Counted from the first letter of the stretch, positions 23,975 to 36,017 are shown. The stretch: 64,000 bases of DNA from Sabethes cyaneus (GCF_943734655.1 NC_071354.1:79049822-79113821); one strand, 5' to 3'. Notes: a model not told the origin generated them from the letters alone. Made by a program: numbers and translations.

Positions 23975-25078
23975 TTACTCCTTGGCATTTTGCGACTCCG
24001 GTATTGGATCATAGGAGCCAGAAGTTTAATTCGCAAAATTGTTCACCAATGCGTCGTCTGTGTCCGAGCCCGACCAACACTACTACAACAGTTCATGTCC
24101 GAGTTACCCGATTCACGAATTACTGCTTCTCGCCCATTCACCACAACAGGAATCGATTATTGGGGACCAATATATTTACAGCCGGCTACTAGACGATCTG
24201 CTGCAAGAAAGGCATACGTAGCAGTTTTCGTATGCTTTTGTACGAAGGCTGTGCATATTGAATTGGTGGCCGATCTTAGCACTGCGAAGTTCATCCAAGC
24301 CCTAAGACGCTTTGTTTCACGCCGGGGACTATGTACTAATCTTCACAGTGACAATGGGAGGAACTTTGTTGGTGCTGACAACGAACTCCGTGCGTTAGTA
24401 CGGAATAAACAACACCAAATAGCAATGGCAGAGGAATGCACTAAAGTCGGCATCAAATGGCACTTCAATCCACCGAAAGCTTCTCATTTCGGTGGTTTGT
24501 GGGAAGCTGCCATTCACTCTACTCAAAAACATTTCGTCCGCGTTCTAGGAGGTCGCACACTAGCCTACGACGATATGGAAACGTTATTAATCCAAATTGA
24601 AGCCTGTCTCAACTCGAGACCGATTGTCCCACTCAGCGACGACCCTTCGGACTATGATCCATTAACCCCTGGACACTTTTTAACTGGAGCGGCGTAGAAA
24701 GCAGTCCCAGATTCCGATTTCACTACAGTGCCATTTAATCGTTTACGGCATTGGCAACAAACCCAAAAAATTTTGCAACACATTTGGCGACGATGGCATT
24801 TGAAATATTTATCCACTTTGCAAGCGAGAGCTAAATGGTGTGATCCCCCGGTGCAACTTGCAAAAAATCAGCTGGTCATCCTTAAAGACGAGAACCTTCC
24901 TCCAATGAAATGGCCCACTGCGCGAATTCACGAGCTACACCCCGGACAGGATGGGACAACCCGAGTTGTAACAGTTCAAACACCACGTGGGAAATTCGTT
25001 CGACCAGTAGCGAAGCTTTGTCTGCTTCCAATCACTCCAACTGCTACAGAGAATCCAACACCGTCGGCAAATCCGTAA
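23975..25078 (+). pseudogene. pol: BEL/Pao pol: integrase (broken)
   Basis: Integrase would insert element DNA into the genome. Seen: the CVVC half of the zinc finger, then a catalytic core with D (24155-24157, GIDYWGP), D (24350-24352, HSDNGRNF) and E (24503-24505, FGGLWEA), all intact. An in-frame TAG at 24695-24697 follows PGHFLTGA. The same frame then runs to TAA at about 25078 with the BEL-type C-terminal block (RWHLKYLSTLQARAKW, MKWPTARI, GKFVRPVAKLCLLP). Confidence 0.92.
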
Positions 25079-25220
25079 TCCAGTATCCAGATTCATCTAA
25101 AAATAGATACAAGGTCCATTTTGATATGGACTAGGTAAGAACCTGTCCAATACAATTTATTTTCGTTAACCCCGCTACCGGGTCTTAATTTTGCTAGGAA
25201 TTTATTACTCCACTTCAAAA

Positions 25221-26700
25221 TAGGGATGGCAAACATATCGATACTTATCGATAATATCGATATTTCCGAGGCATCGTCGATCATCGATAAAATTTTCGGA
25301 TTAACGATAATTATCGATATTTTTAAACTCTTGGTTATATGACATAGCCCCCCTGTTAAACACCCGCATTCACTTCTTCACCATGCGATTCACCCTTAAG
25401 GTAGGCTGACCGGAGGTCCCGGATTATGCAGCACCTCAAATTCCTCATCTGGCCAATGTCGCTGGTGACTATTCTCTTCATCTTTAGCTTTTGCTGTCAT
25501 CTTCAGTATTGCAGAACTGGACGAACCCGGGGACAATTTGGTGCACTCTCGAATCTGCTAAAAATCCTACCGCGAGCCAGAGCATGAAAAATTTAACCCG
25601 TGGGTTTCGCTGAAATCGGCCTTATTCATCATCGAGTCAGACACATGCATCGCGTTTCGTCATCACTCGGCCGCACAGCTCACGAGACCGGATTTTAGCC
25701 TTTGTTTATTGTTTGAGGTTTCTATTATTCTTGCTCGGTAACACCTGTAGTCATTCCCAGACGGATTTGCAATACAATCAGAATTCAGTTCTTTTACCAA
25801 AGCACAATCCGTGATGTTGAGATCAGCCTTGACTTTCCGAATGTCCCTCAACCGCAGTTGATAATCAAGGGTTCAACTTCAACGTCTGGCCTGCGCCTTG
25901 CCGCCAGCCTTGAGAGTTTACTTGCACCCCTCAATTACTCACACTACAGCTCTTTTAGGATAATCCGTCTGCCCCGCCAACTCCCGACCCGACGCTGGAT
26001 TCTGCACATGACCGCATACAATGACTTTCATTTCTTCTCCTGCATGATGAATATCTCGAAACCACGGTACCTTTAAACTGCGAAAAAATATACCGAGCAG
26101 AACTGTTTACAAATAACTCAACATTACCAACCGATTTAGCACATAAGCCAATCAATATGTCCCGCATTCATCAAAAAAAAATCCGGTCACTTTACCTTAA
26201 GGCCACCATTCGGGAAAATTAGAATGGTTAGAAAATTTTGTCTAGAATGTCGACGAGTTTAGGTTTTGCCAACATGTTCAACATGGCTGACAGAAATCGA
26301 ACAAAAATTCGGCAGAAAAATCTGAGCAAAACCGCGTAAGGCAAAGTTTCCGATAGAAACGGTTGTTGCCTTGCTGCTTGATTTCACGGCTAACAGCGGG
26401 AAGATATTTGTCAGAAAGTCTGGAAGAAAAAAGTTTTCGCTGCTAGACATTTGGGTGGATTTCGCATAAGCGGGGTTCAGCGCTCAACTAGAATAACCTA
26501 TCCAATCAAGCTCAACATATTCATGTTGGTTACTGTCACACACATAGAGCATAAGGAACGCTGCCAGTGCCTTGGTTGACCTCGCCTGTCAATATATGGT
26601 TTGCATTAAAAATTATCGATACTTATCGATAATATCGATAAAACGAAGGGAAATATCGATTTTTATCGATAACCATTTTTGGCGATAATTGCCATCCCTA
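25221..26700. mobile_element. Non-autonomous hAT-type element nested in the BEL element
   Basis: The ends read TAGGGATGGCAA on both sides (inverted), with the 8-bp duplication CTTCAAAA (25213-25220 and 26701-26708), the hAT signature (known). Both subterminal regions carry arrays of the palindrome TATCGATA: left at 25236, 25246, 25255 and 25312; right at 26614, 26624, 26633 and 26664. No hAT transposase is seen. The interior is GC-richer than its surroundings and holds exon-like minus-strand fragments. Confidence 0.9.
25430..26167 (-). pseudogene. Exon-like fragments inside the hAT element, origin unknown
   Basis: Minus-strand open stretches lie at about 25955-26167, 25663-25851 and about 25430-25530. 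The middle one contains DCIANPSGNDYRCYRARII, whose YRARI pattern is reminiscent of a Tudor-type fold. The last ends QRHWPDEEFEVLHNPGPP. They are separated by stops and are not a hAT transposase that I recognise. They may be captured host exons or decayed transposase. The similarity is from memory and weak. Confidence 0.25.
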
Positions 26701-26847
26701 CTTCAAAAAGTGCAACCAAACAACATGACAGCAGCTGCTCTGGAATCAACTCAAGATGACACATCACTTCGTAGTGGCAGATGTGCTCGACAGACAACCC
26801 ATCATCCCCAGAAGGACGATTTATTGGAGATTGCAGAAATGAGATTT

Positions 26848-26861
26848 CTGAGGGGCCAGAA
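26848..26861 (+). promoter_or_regulatory. Polypurine tract of the BEL element
   Basis: The purine-rich CTGAGGGGCCAGAA directly precedes the 3' LTR, where plus-strand DNA synthesis would be primed. It is imperfect (CC inside). Confidence 0.55.
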
Positions 26862-27169
26862 TGTTTGCATATGATCAAGTCACCAGCGCCGCCTAGGAGT
26901 CAAATCATATTGCAGTTGGCAATTGTTAAACGCTTCGAAACATTGCGTTTTCTAGACTAGCCAACTTCCTTCCGATCGAAAACCTATAAAAGGCCGATCA
27001 GAGGCAGCACCATTCTCTTTTCTGACGATACACAGTCGGCCCGTCAGCATTGTTGCTGCTTGAAGTGCGCTAAAGATACATTGTTATAGTATGTAGTTAA
27101 ATACAAGAGTCAATTAGTGACACAGTGTACAGTTACATCCGAAATTCAGTGCTCTCCTTGAGTTAATCA
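26862..27169 (+). repeat. 3' LTR of the BEL/Pao element
   Basis: 308 bp. It differs from the 5' LTR by one base. It is followed by the GTCAG target duplication. Confidence 0.97.
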
Positions 27170-27304
27170 GTCAGTTATTATCATTATATACGATAGAAAA
27201 TCAGCTTGGTCCCACTTTATCCAGCTTTAGTTGCGAATTCGAATTTGTTAGGAGATATTTACGATAATTTTCATACATTGATATACGAGTTAGTGCTAGC
27301 TGGG

Positions 27305-29217
27305 TTCTAATAAAAAGTGTACACAATAAATATTATATGTTGAGAATAAACGGTATTCCACTACACAAAAAGAAACGGATCCGGTTTTGTACCTATTTGT
27401 TAGTTTGTGATTAGGATTTCAATTTAATGTTGAACAACCAAGGAGCTTCATATTGATTTGAACATATTGCCACTTATACGGTATCGGTATCGCTGCTCAA
27501 ATTGCATTGCAACCTGCACCATTCATCTGGAGTAATATCTAAATCTTCAAGGTTGAAATACGTTCGCCATCACGTCGTATGTAGTATGGTTTTTTTTTCT
27601 AGCTGCCACACTACTGTAACTATGCTGACTGACGACGAGTGGGTTTCTTTTTGCTCTTCGTAACTAGTGTGTGATATACACGATACACAACAGTAGCCTG
27701 AACAGCGAGGATCGGATGCAGACAGGCGCCGATAATTGCCTATATAGATACTACTGTCGAGTGCCCCGGGAAGGGGGTGTCATATGGTAGTAACTTGCGG
27801 GGTAGAGTAGCTCTCGTAGTATGTATATCCTTTCTTGCCTTCGGTCACCGTATGTCGATGTCCTAAATAATATATTGAGAGCAGCAGCGCCAGGCGTGGA
27901 TGCTGCGAATAGCGAGGGTAGTGGGAGTTGGAAGGTTGTGAAAGGAATGGATGCTTTTTGTTTGGCTGGTACAGTCTACTACATTGCTCGAGTTAGAGAG
28001 TCAAGCCTGCCCACAATAGTAGTGTATCGCATTTGGTTAGAGCAGAAATTCGGACCCAATCTGGCCTGTCCGCACGGAGTTGCCTTGGATCGAAAGAGCA
28101 GAAAAATAGCTGCTGAATACTGCAGCACGTGTGTGCGGTAAAATGGGATTAGGAATTCAGCGCGTACTGGTGACGCCCGTTTCTGTGCCGGGACCTGCCA
28201 TCACAACTGTGTTTGCTCGCTGGCTGGCTGGCACCGACCGGGCAGTCAGTGGAGGAAAGTTTTGCTACAATTTTGGAGCTTATTTTTCCGGGATAAAAGA
28301 ACTCTCCCGGCAAGCCAATGAGGCCGGTGGCCTCGGAAGCCTTCCATTGTGCTAGGGCAGGGCCGTTTTGAAGTGCCATTTAGCAGAATTGAATTCCCCA
28401 ATCGGAGAATCAATTTGCGCAGGAAATTGTGTTTGGAAAAAAAGTATAATACGAACATTGTCAGCCGGTGATTACGGTTCTTTACGTGGCCTCGAATCGT
28501 TAATCTCACTGGAGCACTGATATGCTGCGAGGCAGTTTCATGTTTCAAATGTATAATACTTTTATGCTTCACATGCATTTATAGAACATACATTATTTGC
28601 CCGGCGTTAGAGCAGAAGCCAGGATCGAGCGGTAGGTTGTGGGGAAATACAAAATTTTGAGCATTAGATAAATTATTTCATACGGATGAATACTCGCTGG
28701 ATAATCTAATGAGGAAATCATATTTGGCCAGTACTGGTAGAAAGCACACATAAATTTCCCATTGAAATTACGTACTGATTAAAGTAAGCCAAAGTGAATT
28801 CAATTGAAGAATCATTTGCTAATTCATGCTTGGAAATAAACCCTAGATGGAAATTACTGCTTGTAGCAGGACTCTGCTTCCTTTCAGCACTCAAAAATAA
28901 CGCAAGAGTGGTATCTTTGTTTACCCTATTTCATATCATCGCAAGAGTGGCCTCATTCATCACCGGCTTACAATCCCTTGGATCAATTAGCATGGGTATG
29001 TATGCTCAGTAAAATTGAAAGCACTAAAAGTCATACTTTGGAAGCATTCATGCAACTTTTGATTACTATTGAATAATATACAAATGAAAACAAAGTACTT
29101 ATCTTGAGTTTTCCATAGTTCTTATAAGTGTTGGTATATCAAAAGGATGATTCCAGAGTATCATCAAACACCAAAACGCCTTGATTGAACCTCAAAAAAA
29201 GAAAGAAAAATAATTAG
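27305..29217. other. No gene recognised; GC-richer patch 27580-28400
   Basis: A 106-codon open frame (27821-28141, plus) and short overlapping frames on both strands lie in a patch of higher G+C. None has a recognisable domain, signal peptide or repeat. It could be unique host DNA (exon, UTR or regulatory). Confidence 0.3.
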
Positions 29218-29521
29218 CACAGACTAACAGACGTAACACTTCGAACGAATTTTCTAAAAAAACATCGTTTCATTGACACCCCTAAAACTTGGATAAAACA
29301 CTAGCATCACCTGGTGCAGTCTTCGCGCTACACAGAGTAGGTTGCTATGAATTTAGCAATGCTATAATTTACTTGTATAATATCTGACATCAGCGCCAGC
29401 GCAAGCGAGCGGCGTTCTCGCACAGCGACCGTTGTTTGAGTCTTGGCTTAAGCGAAAATTTGAAATGATCGTTTTTATTGACGATGGAATGAGGCTTCAG
29501 TGTTACGTCTGTTAGTCTGTG
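29218..29521. mobile_element. MITE with CACAGACTAACAGACGTAAC ends
   Basis: 304 bp with perfect inverted ends of about 23 bp, flanked by the direct repeat TAATTAG (29211-29217 and 29522-29528). A 7-bp duplication fits no common superfamily cleanly; an 8-bp one with a changed base is possible. Non-coding. Confidence 0.8.
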
Positions 29522-29590
29522 TAATTAGTATATTTATTAATCCAATAAAAACTCGTGTGATACCACTTGCTTAAACTACATTTGTAATAT

Positions 29591-29712
29591 AAGGCAGCCG
29601 GTACCACACGATAGCGCACCTCCTAGCTCGGCTGCTCCATTTCAAGGATGAATTATTACCGGGTGTAGCCACGTGGAGGCGCTAGGTAACGCTTTGTTAT
29701 GTTGCCTTCCCC
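29591..29712 (-). mobile_element. Family R retroelement fragment (copy 3)
   Basis: Matches the minus-strand 5' region of the family R copies (AGCGCACCTCCTAGCTCGGC through the GCCTTCCCCATTT edge, which is the start of the full-length form). The remainder is missing, so this is a 3'-deleted remnant, not a simple 5' truncation. Confidence 0.6.
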
Positions 29713-32700
29713 ATTTAATACCCTAAAAGAAGTTATATTGTACTGTACAATTAGCAAAATGGGTCTGCTGTGTACTGCAAAAGTTTGGTTCCCCAACCTT
29801 TGCCAATTCTACACACGCTAATGATGATCATTATAAGTAACATGCCATTGCAGCCACAAAAATTAGATGCCAATTTACAACAGCTATTTAGTCAAAAAGC
29901 TAACATACAGCAACGCGCAGTAATAAATGCCACAAATGTCAATAAACGATTGATTTACTCCTTATGTTAATGCTTATTGATTACCTGAACAGTTACGAAT
30001 ACAGTCTCGTCTGGACGATTTATTTTTATCTGCATATGTAGCAAATGAAACCGACCTTTAATAGTACCACTTCAATCGAAAACAAATTAATCCTCGTTCA
30101 GGAAGATAGTGGAACACGAAAACATTTCTGAGCACGACACATTCAACATTGTGCCAACAAATATTATAAATCACTCTGACATGCATGTTTGCTACACACT
30201 GAACAGCGAAAAACAAACTTAGAGTAACGAGAGGAGCTTCTACGGCAAAAAATCAGAGAAAACGTCCATTTGACCCACTATTAGTTAGACATTTTTCCGA
30301 CTACGGACTACGTGATTCTCACGGTACGACCCCATTCGATTTGCAGCAACCATTGTTACTGCTACCCGGTTTGTGTTCTTCAATTTAGACCCCGAAGCAT
30401 GAGCACAAAATAGTTCCTATCTTATTATTTTCTTCTTTTTTTGTTGGTAAAATCACAAGACAAGGATAATCACACACGTACACGCCCATCGTTTGGCACC
30501 AGCTTATGCATATCCACACGTTTCAAGCTAAACTAAGAATAGTTGGAAAATTTTGGAACGCAAAAAATCGGGCTGTCACACATGTGTACGTACACCTGGG
30601 AATAGAAAGCTTATTTGCAGACGTGGAGATGGCGACAATGTCGGATACAAAAACACCGACGGCTGTCTGATGGGAATTTTGGTCGTTCTTTTTTTTGTGC
30701 AGAAAATGTGAATGAATGTTTTGGATTCTGTTCAAAAGCATTTTCTCCGCATCTCACATGTGGTTCTCGAAGTGGAAAAACCTGCGGACATTTGGCGTCA
30801 ATGACTCTCAATGCGACAGGAAAAGGAAAAAAAAACAATAACCGGTTCGGATGTTGCACGTATAGTTTAGTCGAAGGTTAATGTAATTGGGCAAACCTTT
30901 GTATGGGAAAATTTTAGTGCCCAGATTTGCTTTTCCTAACAAGCAGACCGCATGTGGTTCAGAGGCAATAAAAAGCACTCGCTGCCATCTGCGAGCACAA
31001 GCACCTAATGAAATAAACGAAGCCGTAATCGGTTGTTTGTTATTTCCCCAAGCACCCCAGGGTTTTGGAACAAAGGAAAACTGTACAGTTCCAGGTATGA
31101 AACCTACACATTCACATTATATTCCGATTGCTAAATTTTGATTAGATCAAATATCGTTAGCGAAGTATTTTCAAAATGAAAAGCTTAACCTTCAAGCTCC
31201 TCATCATCATGATTGCACGTTAAAGCTAAAACGAAAAAGCACCAAGCTAGGTGCACATCTCTACGGGAGAACAACTCTCACGCATCATCAATCCTTGCCA
31301 TCGTCACTGCCGCACCGACATCGTCAACGTTGTCGATTTGGCACAGAATGTGTATTCCCGAAACGAACGGAAAACTTCACCGATGTGCCTTTGGCCTATC
31401 TTATTATCCCATCTCAAATGCTCAGGAAAGTCGTACGAGATCGGAATAGAAAATGAATCGATGGTGACCCAGTCGAAGCGAACATTCACGACGGGGGTGG
31501 ACGGTGACTTTTCGCATACGAACCATCATCGTTACACGCAAAATTTAATAGGTAGCTACATATCGGTACCGTATCCTTCGGACGGGTCAGCCGAAAACGA
31601 AAGGTTGATTAGAGCACAACTGAAACCTTAATTAGCGTAATTTGATTTAAATTGTCGGATTCGGGGAATAAGTGAAACAAGTTATCCGACATCTAACATC
31701 CAGCCAGTTCACAGTACGTTCCATCACCTTTGGCGGCGGCCAAGTGCTTCCATACAAAGATCACCGCCATAGTTCAGTGCAGCGGCTTCCACTACGATGT
31801 AGCACCTTGAGGATTAAATGATACAGAAGGGAGGATGCAATATTCGAACGAAACTTTCGCTCCAGGGATGGAAGACGTGTCGAAAACTTATATTATAAAT
31901 GTTCGGTGCTGGCTGGTAATAAGAATCAAAATGTAATTTAAATTTTAGCGCTCACTTTACGGTTTGTCATGCCGGGCTGAGTGACAGACAGATCTGCAGC
32001 GTCGTGACTGCTTGCGACTACTTGAAGGTGAATCTTCTACGGACTGCAGGGTTTTCAAGCGAAAAGTTGCAAAAGTGCCATGCATTTGTATTGTTCCGGT
32101 TTTGACAAGGGTAAATTGCCAATTGTTGCACAGCTAAGCACTCATCTAGAGCTATTTGATGATTTTGAACAAATGAAAGCAATTTTTTTTTGGCAAAACC
32201 ACCTACTACTCTGATAGATTAATATAAAATTAGTTGGAGTGTAAAATTCCTTACAAAAACCGTGTAAAATACGTTTTTTTGCATAGTAACTCTGCAGTGC
32301 ACACTAAATTAACCTTCAAATCTTATTATTGCACACCTCAAGTCCAATTGTTGCACAGCTTTTGTTTTGACTTTGCTTCATTTTTACAATTGCCAATTTG
32401 TTTTGTTTGCGAACAAAACCACTTACAAATACTTCAGGATTCCCTTAACGTCCATTATGGACCTGGAAACATCGCAAAAAACGGTTAAAAACAGGAAAAC
32501 CGCGATACCGGTAAATTACGGCTCCCACCACTTGCGTTGTTAAACAAAAAATAACGTCACAAAGAATTGAACTGTCAAATGTGCGTTGCAGAAAAAAAGG
32601 GTTAGGACATGTGCTATAAAATTAGAAGGGGTGTCGTTCGTTGTTCCAATTATTGAACTTACGAATGTATCGGCAGTTTGTATTATAAAAACCGAATTTT

Positions 32701-32781
32701 ATTTACTTATTGGGTAAAGTAAGTTTCTATCAAGGCTACGAAACCCAAAGAACATGTTTATTTGCATCTAACTTATTTTGT
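29713..32781. other. No gene recognised
   Basis: Open frames of 82-126 codons at 30615-30881 and 31251-31631 (plus) carry no domain I know. A CAATTGTTGCACAGCT-type word recurs at about 32118-32137 and 32344-32360. Composition suggests partly unique DNA. Confidence 0.3.
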
Positions 32782-32783
32782 AC

Positions 32784-33911
32784 AGTGTGACACATATGTA
32801 TTCGAACAAAAACAAAGTCATATATTTTTGTAAATAAAGGCTGAATTTCGAATTTTACTTTTAGAAGTTGTTTACCTATAGATGCAGAACGCAACAAACA
32901 ATCATAACTCTATTAAATAACCTTTTGCCGCTTTAAACGCTTTTTGGAGTCGTTACGTGCGGCACGCACTACCCATATCTTGCTGATAACTAGCTTAAAT
33001 TCATCCAAATTACGATATTTATAATCCTTGAGCTTCTGCTACATGTACCCCATTTACAAAAATCCAATGGGTTCAAATCAGAAGAACTTGGAGGCCATTC
33101 CTTTTTCGATATGAAATCCGTCGGATTGGTTTTGCTCCATATCTTCACAAGATTTTCAGTGTGGCTCGAGTTCCATCCTGTTGAAAACCGTAATCTTCTT
33201 CACCATACATTCCCTGAACGTAAGGCGTCCAATTTTGTTCTAAGGCCATTTCCAGATAGTATTTTTTTTATTAACTTTCACACCCTTGCAAATAAATAGA
33301 AGACGAAGTTTCCCTTTCTTTGAAATGCCTCCCCATACCATGACCGTTGATGAAATTTGGTATCGTAGTACATTTCATTTGTGCTTTGGAACGTCCATGA
33401 TCGAAACCGACCACAACCGATCATTTGAGCATGATGCGGTGTTTGAAGAACAAACAACTTCTCATCAGAATAGATCACTTCTGAAACATCGTGCCGAGCA
33501 GCAGTTTGCATCCTTCCTGCCGTTTTTGTTTTGTTGCAACCGTTAATCCATGGATTTTACCTTTTTCGATTGCTCATCATATCCAGATCCATTTTGGAAA
33601 TTCGACGAAGAGTTTTCCTTTTGATATTCAGCTGAACTGCCATTTTCCGTGCGGAACGGTCGCAACTGCGACGAATTCATTACCGAACAACCTTTTTGAC
33701 CTCTACAGTTCTAACACTTCGTTTTCGTCCGATTTTTTCACGGTTTTCAACAGCTCCCGTCTCGACAAATCTTTTTAGTGTATAGTATACAAATCTTCTT
33801 TTTCTGCCATGATGATTTTATGGTCACGAAAAATAGTGCCGCATGTAGCACCGTTTAACAATTTATTTATTATCAACGACCGTAACTCAAACTCTGGTAC
33901 GTGCACACCGA
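32784..33911 (-). mobile_element. Tc1/mariner DD37D element remnant
   Basis: The minus-strand transposase (about 32940-33880) is broken by several shifts and stops. Blocks seen: ENREK-type helix region, VIYSDEKLFVLQ (first catalytic Asp), FQQDG (second Asp), and EWPPSSSDLNPLDF (third residue Asp). With one base insertion allowed for, 37 residues separate the second and third Asp, the DD37D arrangement (maT/ITmD37D-like, known from mosquitoes). Ends: CAGTGTGACACATATGTATT at the left after TA, and a degenerate inverse (CACACCG) at 33905-33911. The right end directly abuts the next element. Confidence 0.82.
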
Positions 33912-35698
33912 CCCAGCAAACCAGATATCGTATATTCATGTCGAGATTTAATCTTATATAAATGGATATCACATCGTACTCGTATAAATGTACACATGTT
34001 GTAAGCACATTGTGTAAATTTCATCGTATGTAATGCACACGATGATTGATATACGAATTAATAGTAAAAATCGTAAATAGGTCGAAAGATAATCTGGTTA
34101 TGCTTAGAGAATATCGCATATGACGATTTCTTAGATTTAGTTACCAACAATGGCTATCATGAAGATGTAATCGTATTTAATTACAGTTTTCATCGGATTA
34201 TGTTTTGCAAAATGTCTTATATGACATCGTTTTAGATTTACATACAAGCAGTGATAATCATGAGATTCTAGGTGCATTAAAATATGATTTGCATCAAAAC
34301 ACGTTCGAATTTGTTGTTATTTCTTTACAACAAAAACCACAAAATAGAGAGATTTCAAGGATACGCACATTTGTCAACCAAAAAAATTAACGGTTTCTTC
34401 GCTTTTTTAAATTTAAATTTCTATTTATATTCAATATTCAAAATTTCAATTCAAAATATTCAAAAATTCGGAATATTCAAAATATTATCTGATTTACAAA
34501 ACTTTTACTTTTTCTCTGATAGGTAAGTGAACGAATGGAAATCTTAAAATTTACCAAGGAGAGTATTTCTCAGAACTGGGCTTGTCTAGATTATGATCCA
34601 TTCCGCTAATCTAAATGCCTTAATATCAGTGCATCTTATGGCTTTTCAGAAGAAATGCAAATGTTAAGTGAAATTGGAAAAAGACATTCAGCATTAAACT
34701 GGTACAGTAAAAAATAATGTCTGATGCTTATTGTTGTAAACAATTTTGAGCTGTCCTATAGCACCTAAATGTTTAGCATACTTTATAAATAACTTTTAAT
34801 TTCTTTTAAGAGCTTCTGAAATAACACACAACATTTTGTACTTGAGCTTTAATAATATTATCTCCTTGTAATCAAATATGAATATGTATATAACGTATTC
34901 TAATGTATATTTAGAACAATCTGTACCACGGAATGCTAATAAAGGTACTGCATATCATTCCATGAAGTCAGCATTTTAATTTAATTTTAATGATACTAAC
35001 GATCAAATGCAAACTTATTTACGACACTGTAATTCAGTCACATTTGACACAAACTCGTATGTCGGATGAGAATGAATCAAATTCGTACTTACATGTTCAA
35101 TGCATCAGATAAGATCTCATTGCTTACATGTACGATGGCTTCGGTTTAAGATGTGCAAAAATATCATTGAGGTACTGATGTACCAGTAGCTTAAAGGTAA
35201 TGAACAAATACTGCGGTACGGGTGGTTCTTGGTTCTAAACCAGGTGAGTACAGCTTGTTTTAAATGATATAGACAAAAAAGTTAAATATTATGACACGTC
35301 GATAATATCTGGAAGCTTATGAAAAAAAGCTTTCAGCAAAGCTTTTACTTTTTTGTCTCATTAACTTTCAGAGCGAATATTTGGCTATAAATAGCCTGCT
35401 CTGTATGCAATTTTTGACACTTGCCATTTACCACATAGGGAAAGGCGAAGGGTAGAGTAGAAATATTATCGTAACTGTGTCGAAATGCAATCCAGTCAAT
35501 CGGCTCAGTCGTATAAACTGTTTTGTTTTGTCGGCATTTCAATTATTCTGAAGAACTAAATCATGTATATCGCCTCCACTTTTGCATGTATATGCCGTTT
35601 CTGCGCATGATATATGATTTGATAGACCTTATATGCTGACGTTTATCTCATTTAGAATTAAGTTATTCAGACCAAAATGTTTGCTGGGGAACGAGACA
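33912..35698. mobile_element. CCCAGC-ended element related to family M
   Basis: Starts CCCAGCAAACC and ends GTTTGCTGGG. The interior is rich in CGTAT/ATACG words. Near the right end, a GTGGAGGCGATATACATGAT segment (inverted) matches the family M MITEs (18995-19209 and 47101-47438). About 1.8 kb, with no protein recognised. Target duplication not resolved. Confidence 0.6.
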
Positions 35699-35830
35699 CA
35701 ACACGCAAATGAACCTACGTCAAGTAAGTCAAGTAAGTCATAATGCCACACACACATGGTCTTAGTTTGATTGTATTAATTGTATATGCCACTGCAAGCA
35801 TAAAATTATTTTTGTTCGCATATATATGTT

Positions 35831-36017
35831 CACACTTAAAAAAAAGTGCCGAAATCAGCAAAATTTTGCCGCGATTTGGACAGCCGAGCGTTCGGTAAAA
35901 TTTTTTATGATGCCAAACGTTAGTAAGATCCGTAAACGTCGATTTGCAAAATTTAAATTTTCACCGAACGCTCGGCTGTCCAAATCTCGGCAAATTTTGC
36001 TAAGGTTTTTAAGTGTG
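35831..36017. mobile_element. CACACTTAA foldback MITE, copy 1
   Basis: 187 bp, almost completely self-complementary. The ends are CACACTTAA and its inverse, and an inner arm contains CGAACGCTCGGCTGTCCAAA. It shares ends and the TTCGGTAAAATT core with 37058-37242. Confidence 0.8.

Larger units (their letters stand above)
19210..27169 (+). mobile_element. BEL/Pao LTR retrotransposon, structurally complete, coding region broken
   Basis: Order: 308-bp LTR, leader, gag, protease, reverse transcriptase, RNase H, integrase, polypurine tract, 308-bp LTR. This is the BEL/Pao order (known). The 5-bp duplication GTCAG flanks it (19205-19209 and 27170-27174). The LTRs start TG, end CA and differ at one base (T versus C in the GTCGGYCCGT word). 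Lesions: gag to pol phase change, TGA at 21389, short deletion near 22738, 118-bp MITE at 23857, TAG at 24695. A 1480-bp hAT-type element is nested downstream of pol. Without the nested elements it is about 6.35 kb. No envelope gene is present. Confidence 0.97.
16893..27304. mobile_element. Family M MITE copy 1, split by a family A repeat and a BEL element
   Basis: The MITE pieces are 16893-16921, 18995-19209 and 27175-27304, together about 370 bp. They align in order with the uninterrupted inverted copy at 47101-47438. The ends read CCCAGCTAGC and GCTAGCTGGG. The interior is full of CGTAT/ATACG words. Everything else in this span was inserted later. Confidence 0.85.
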
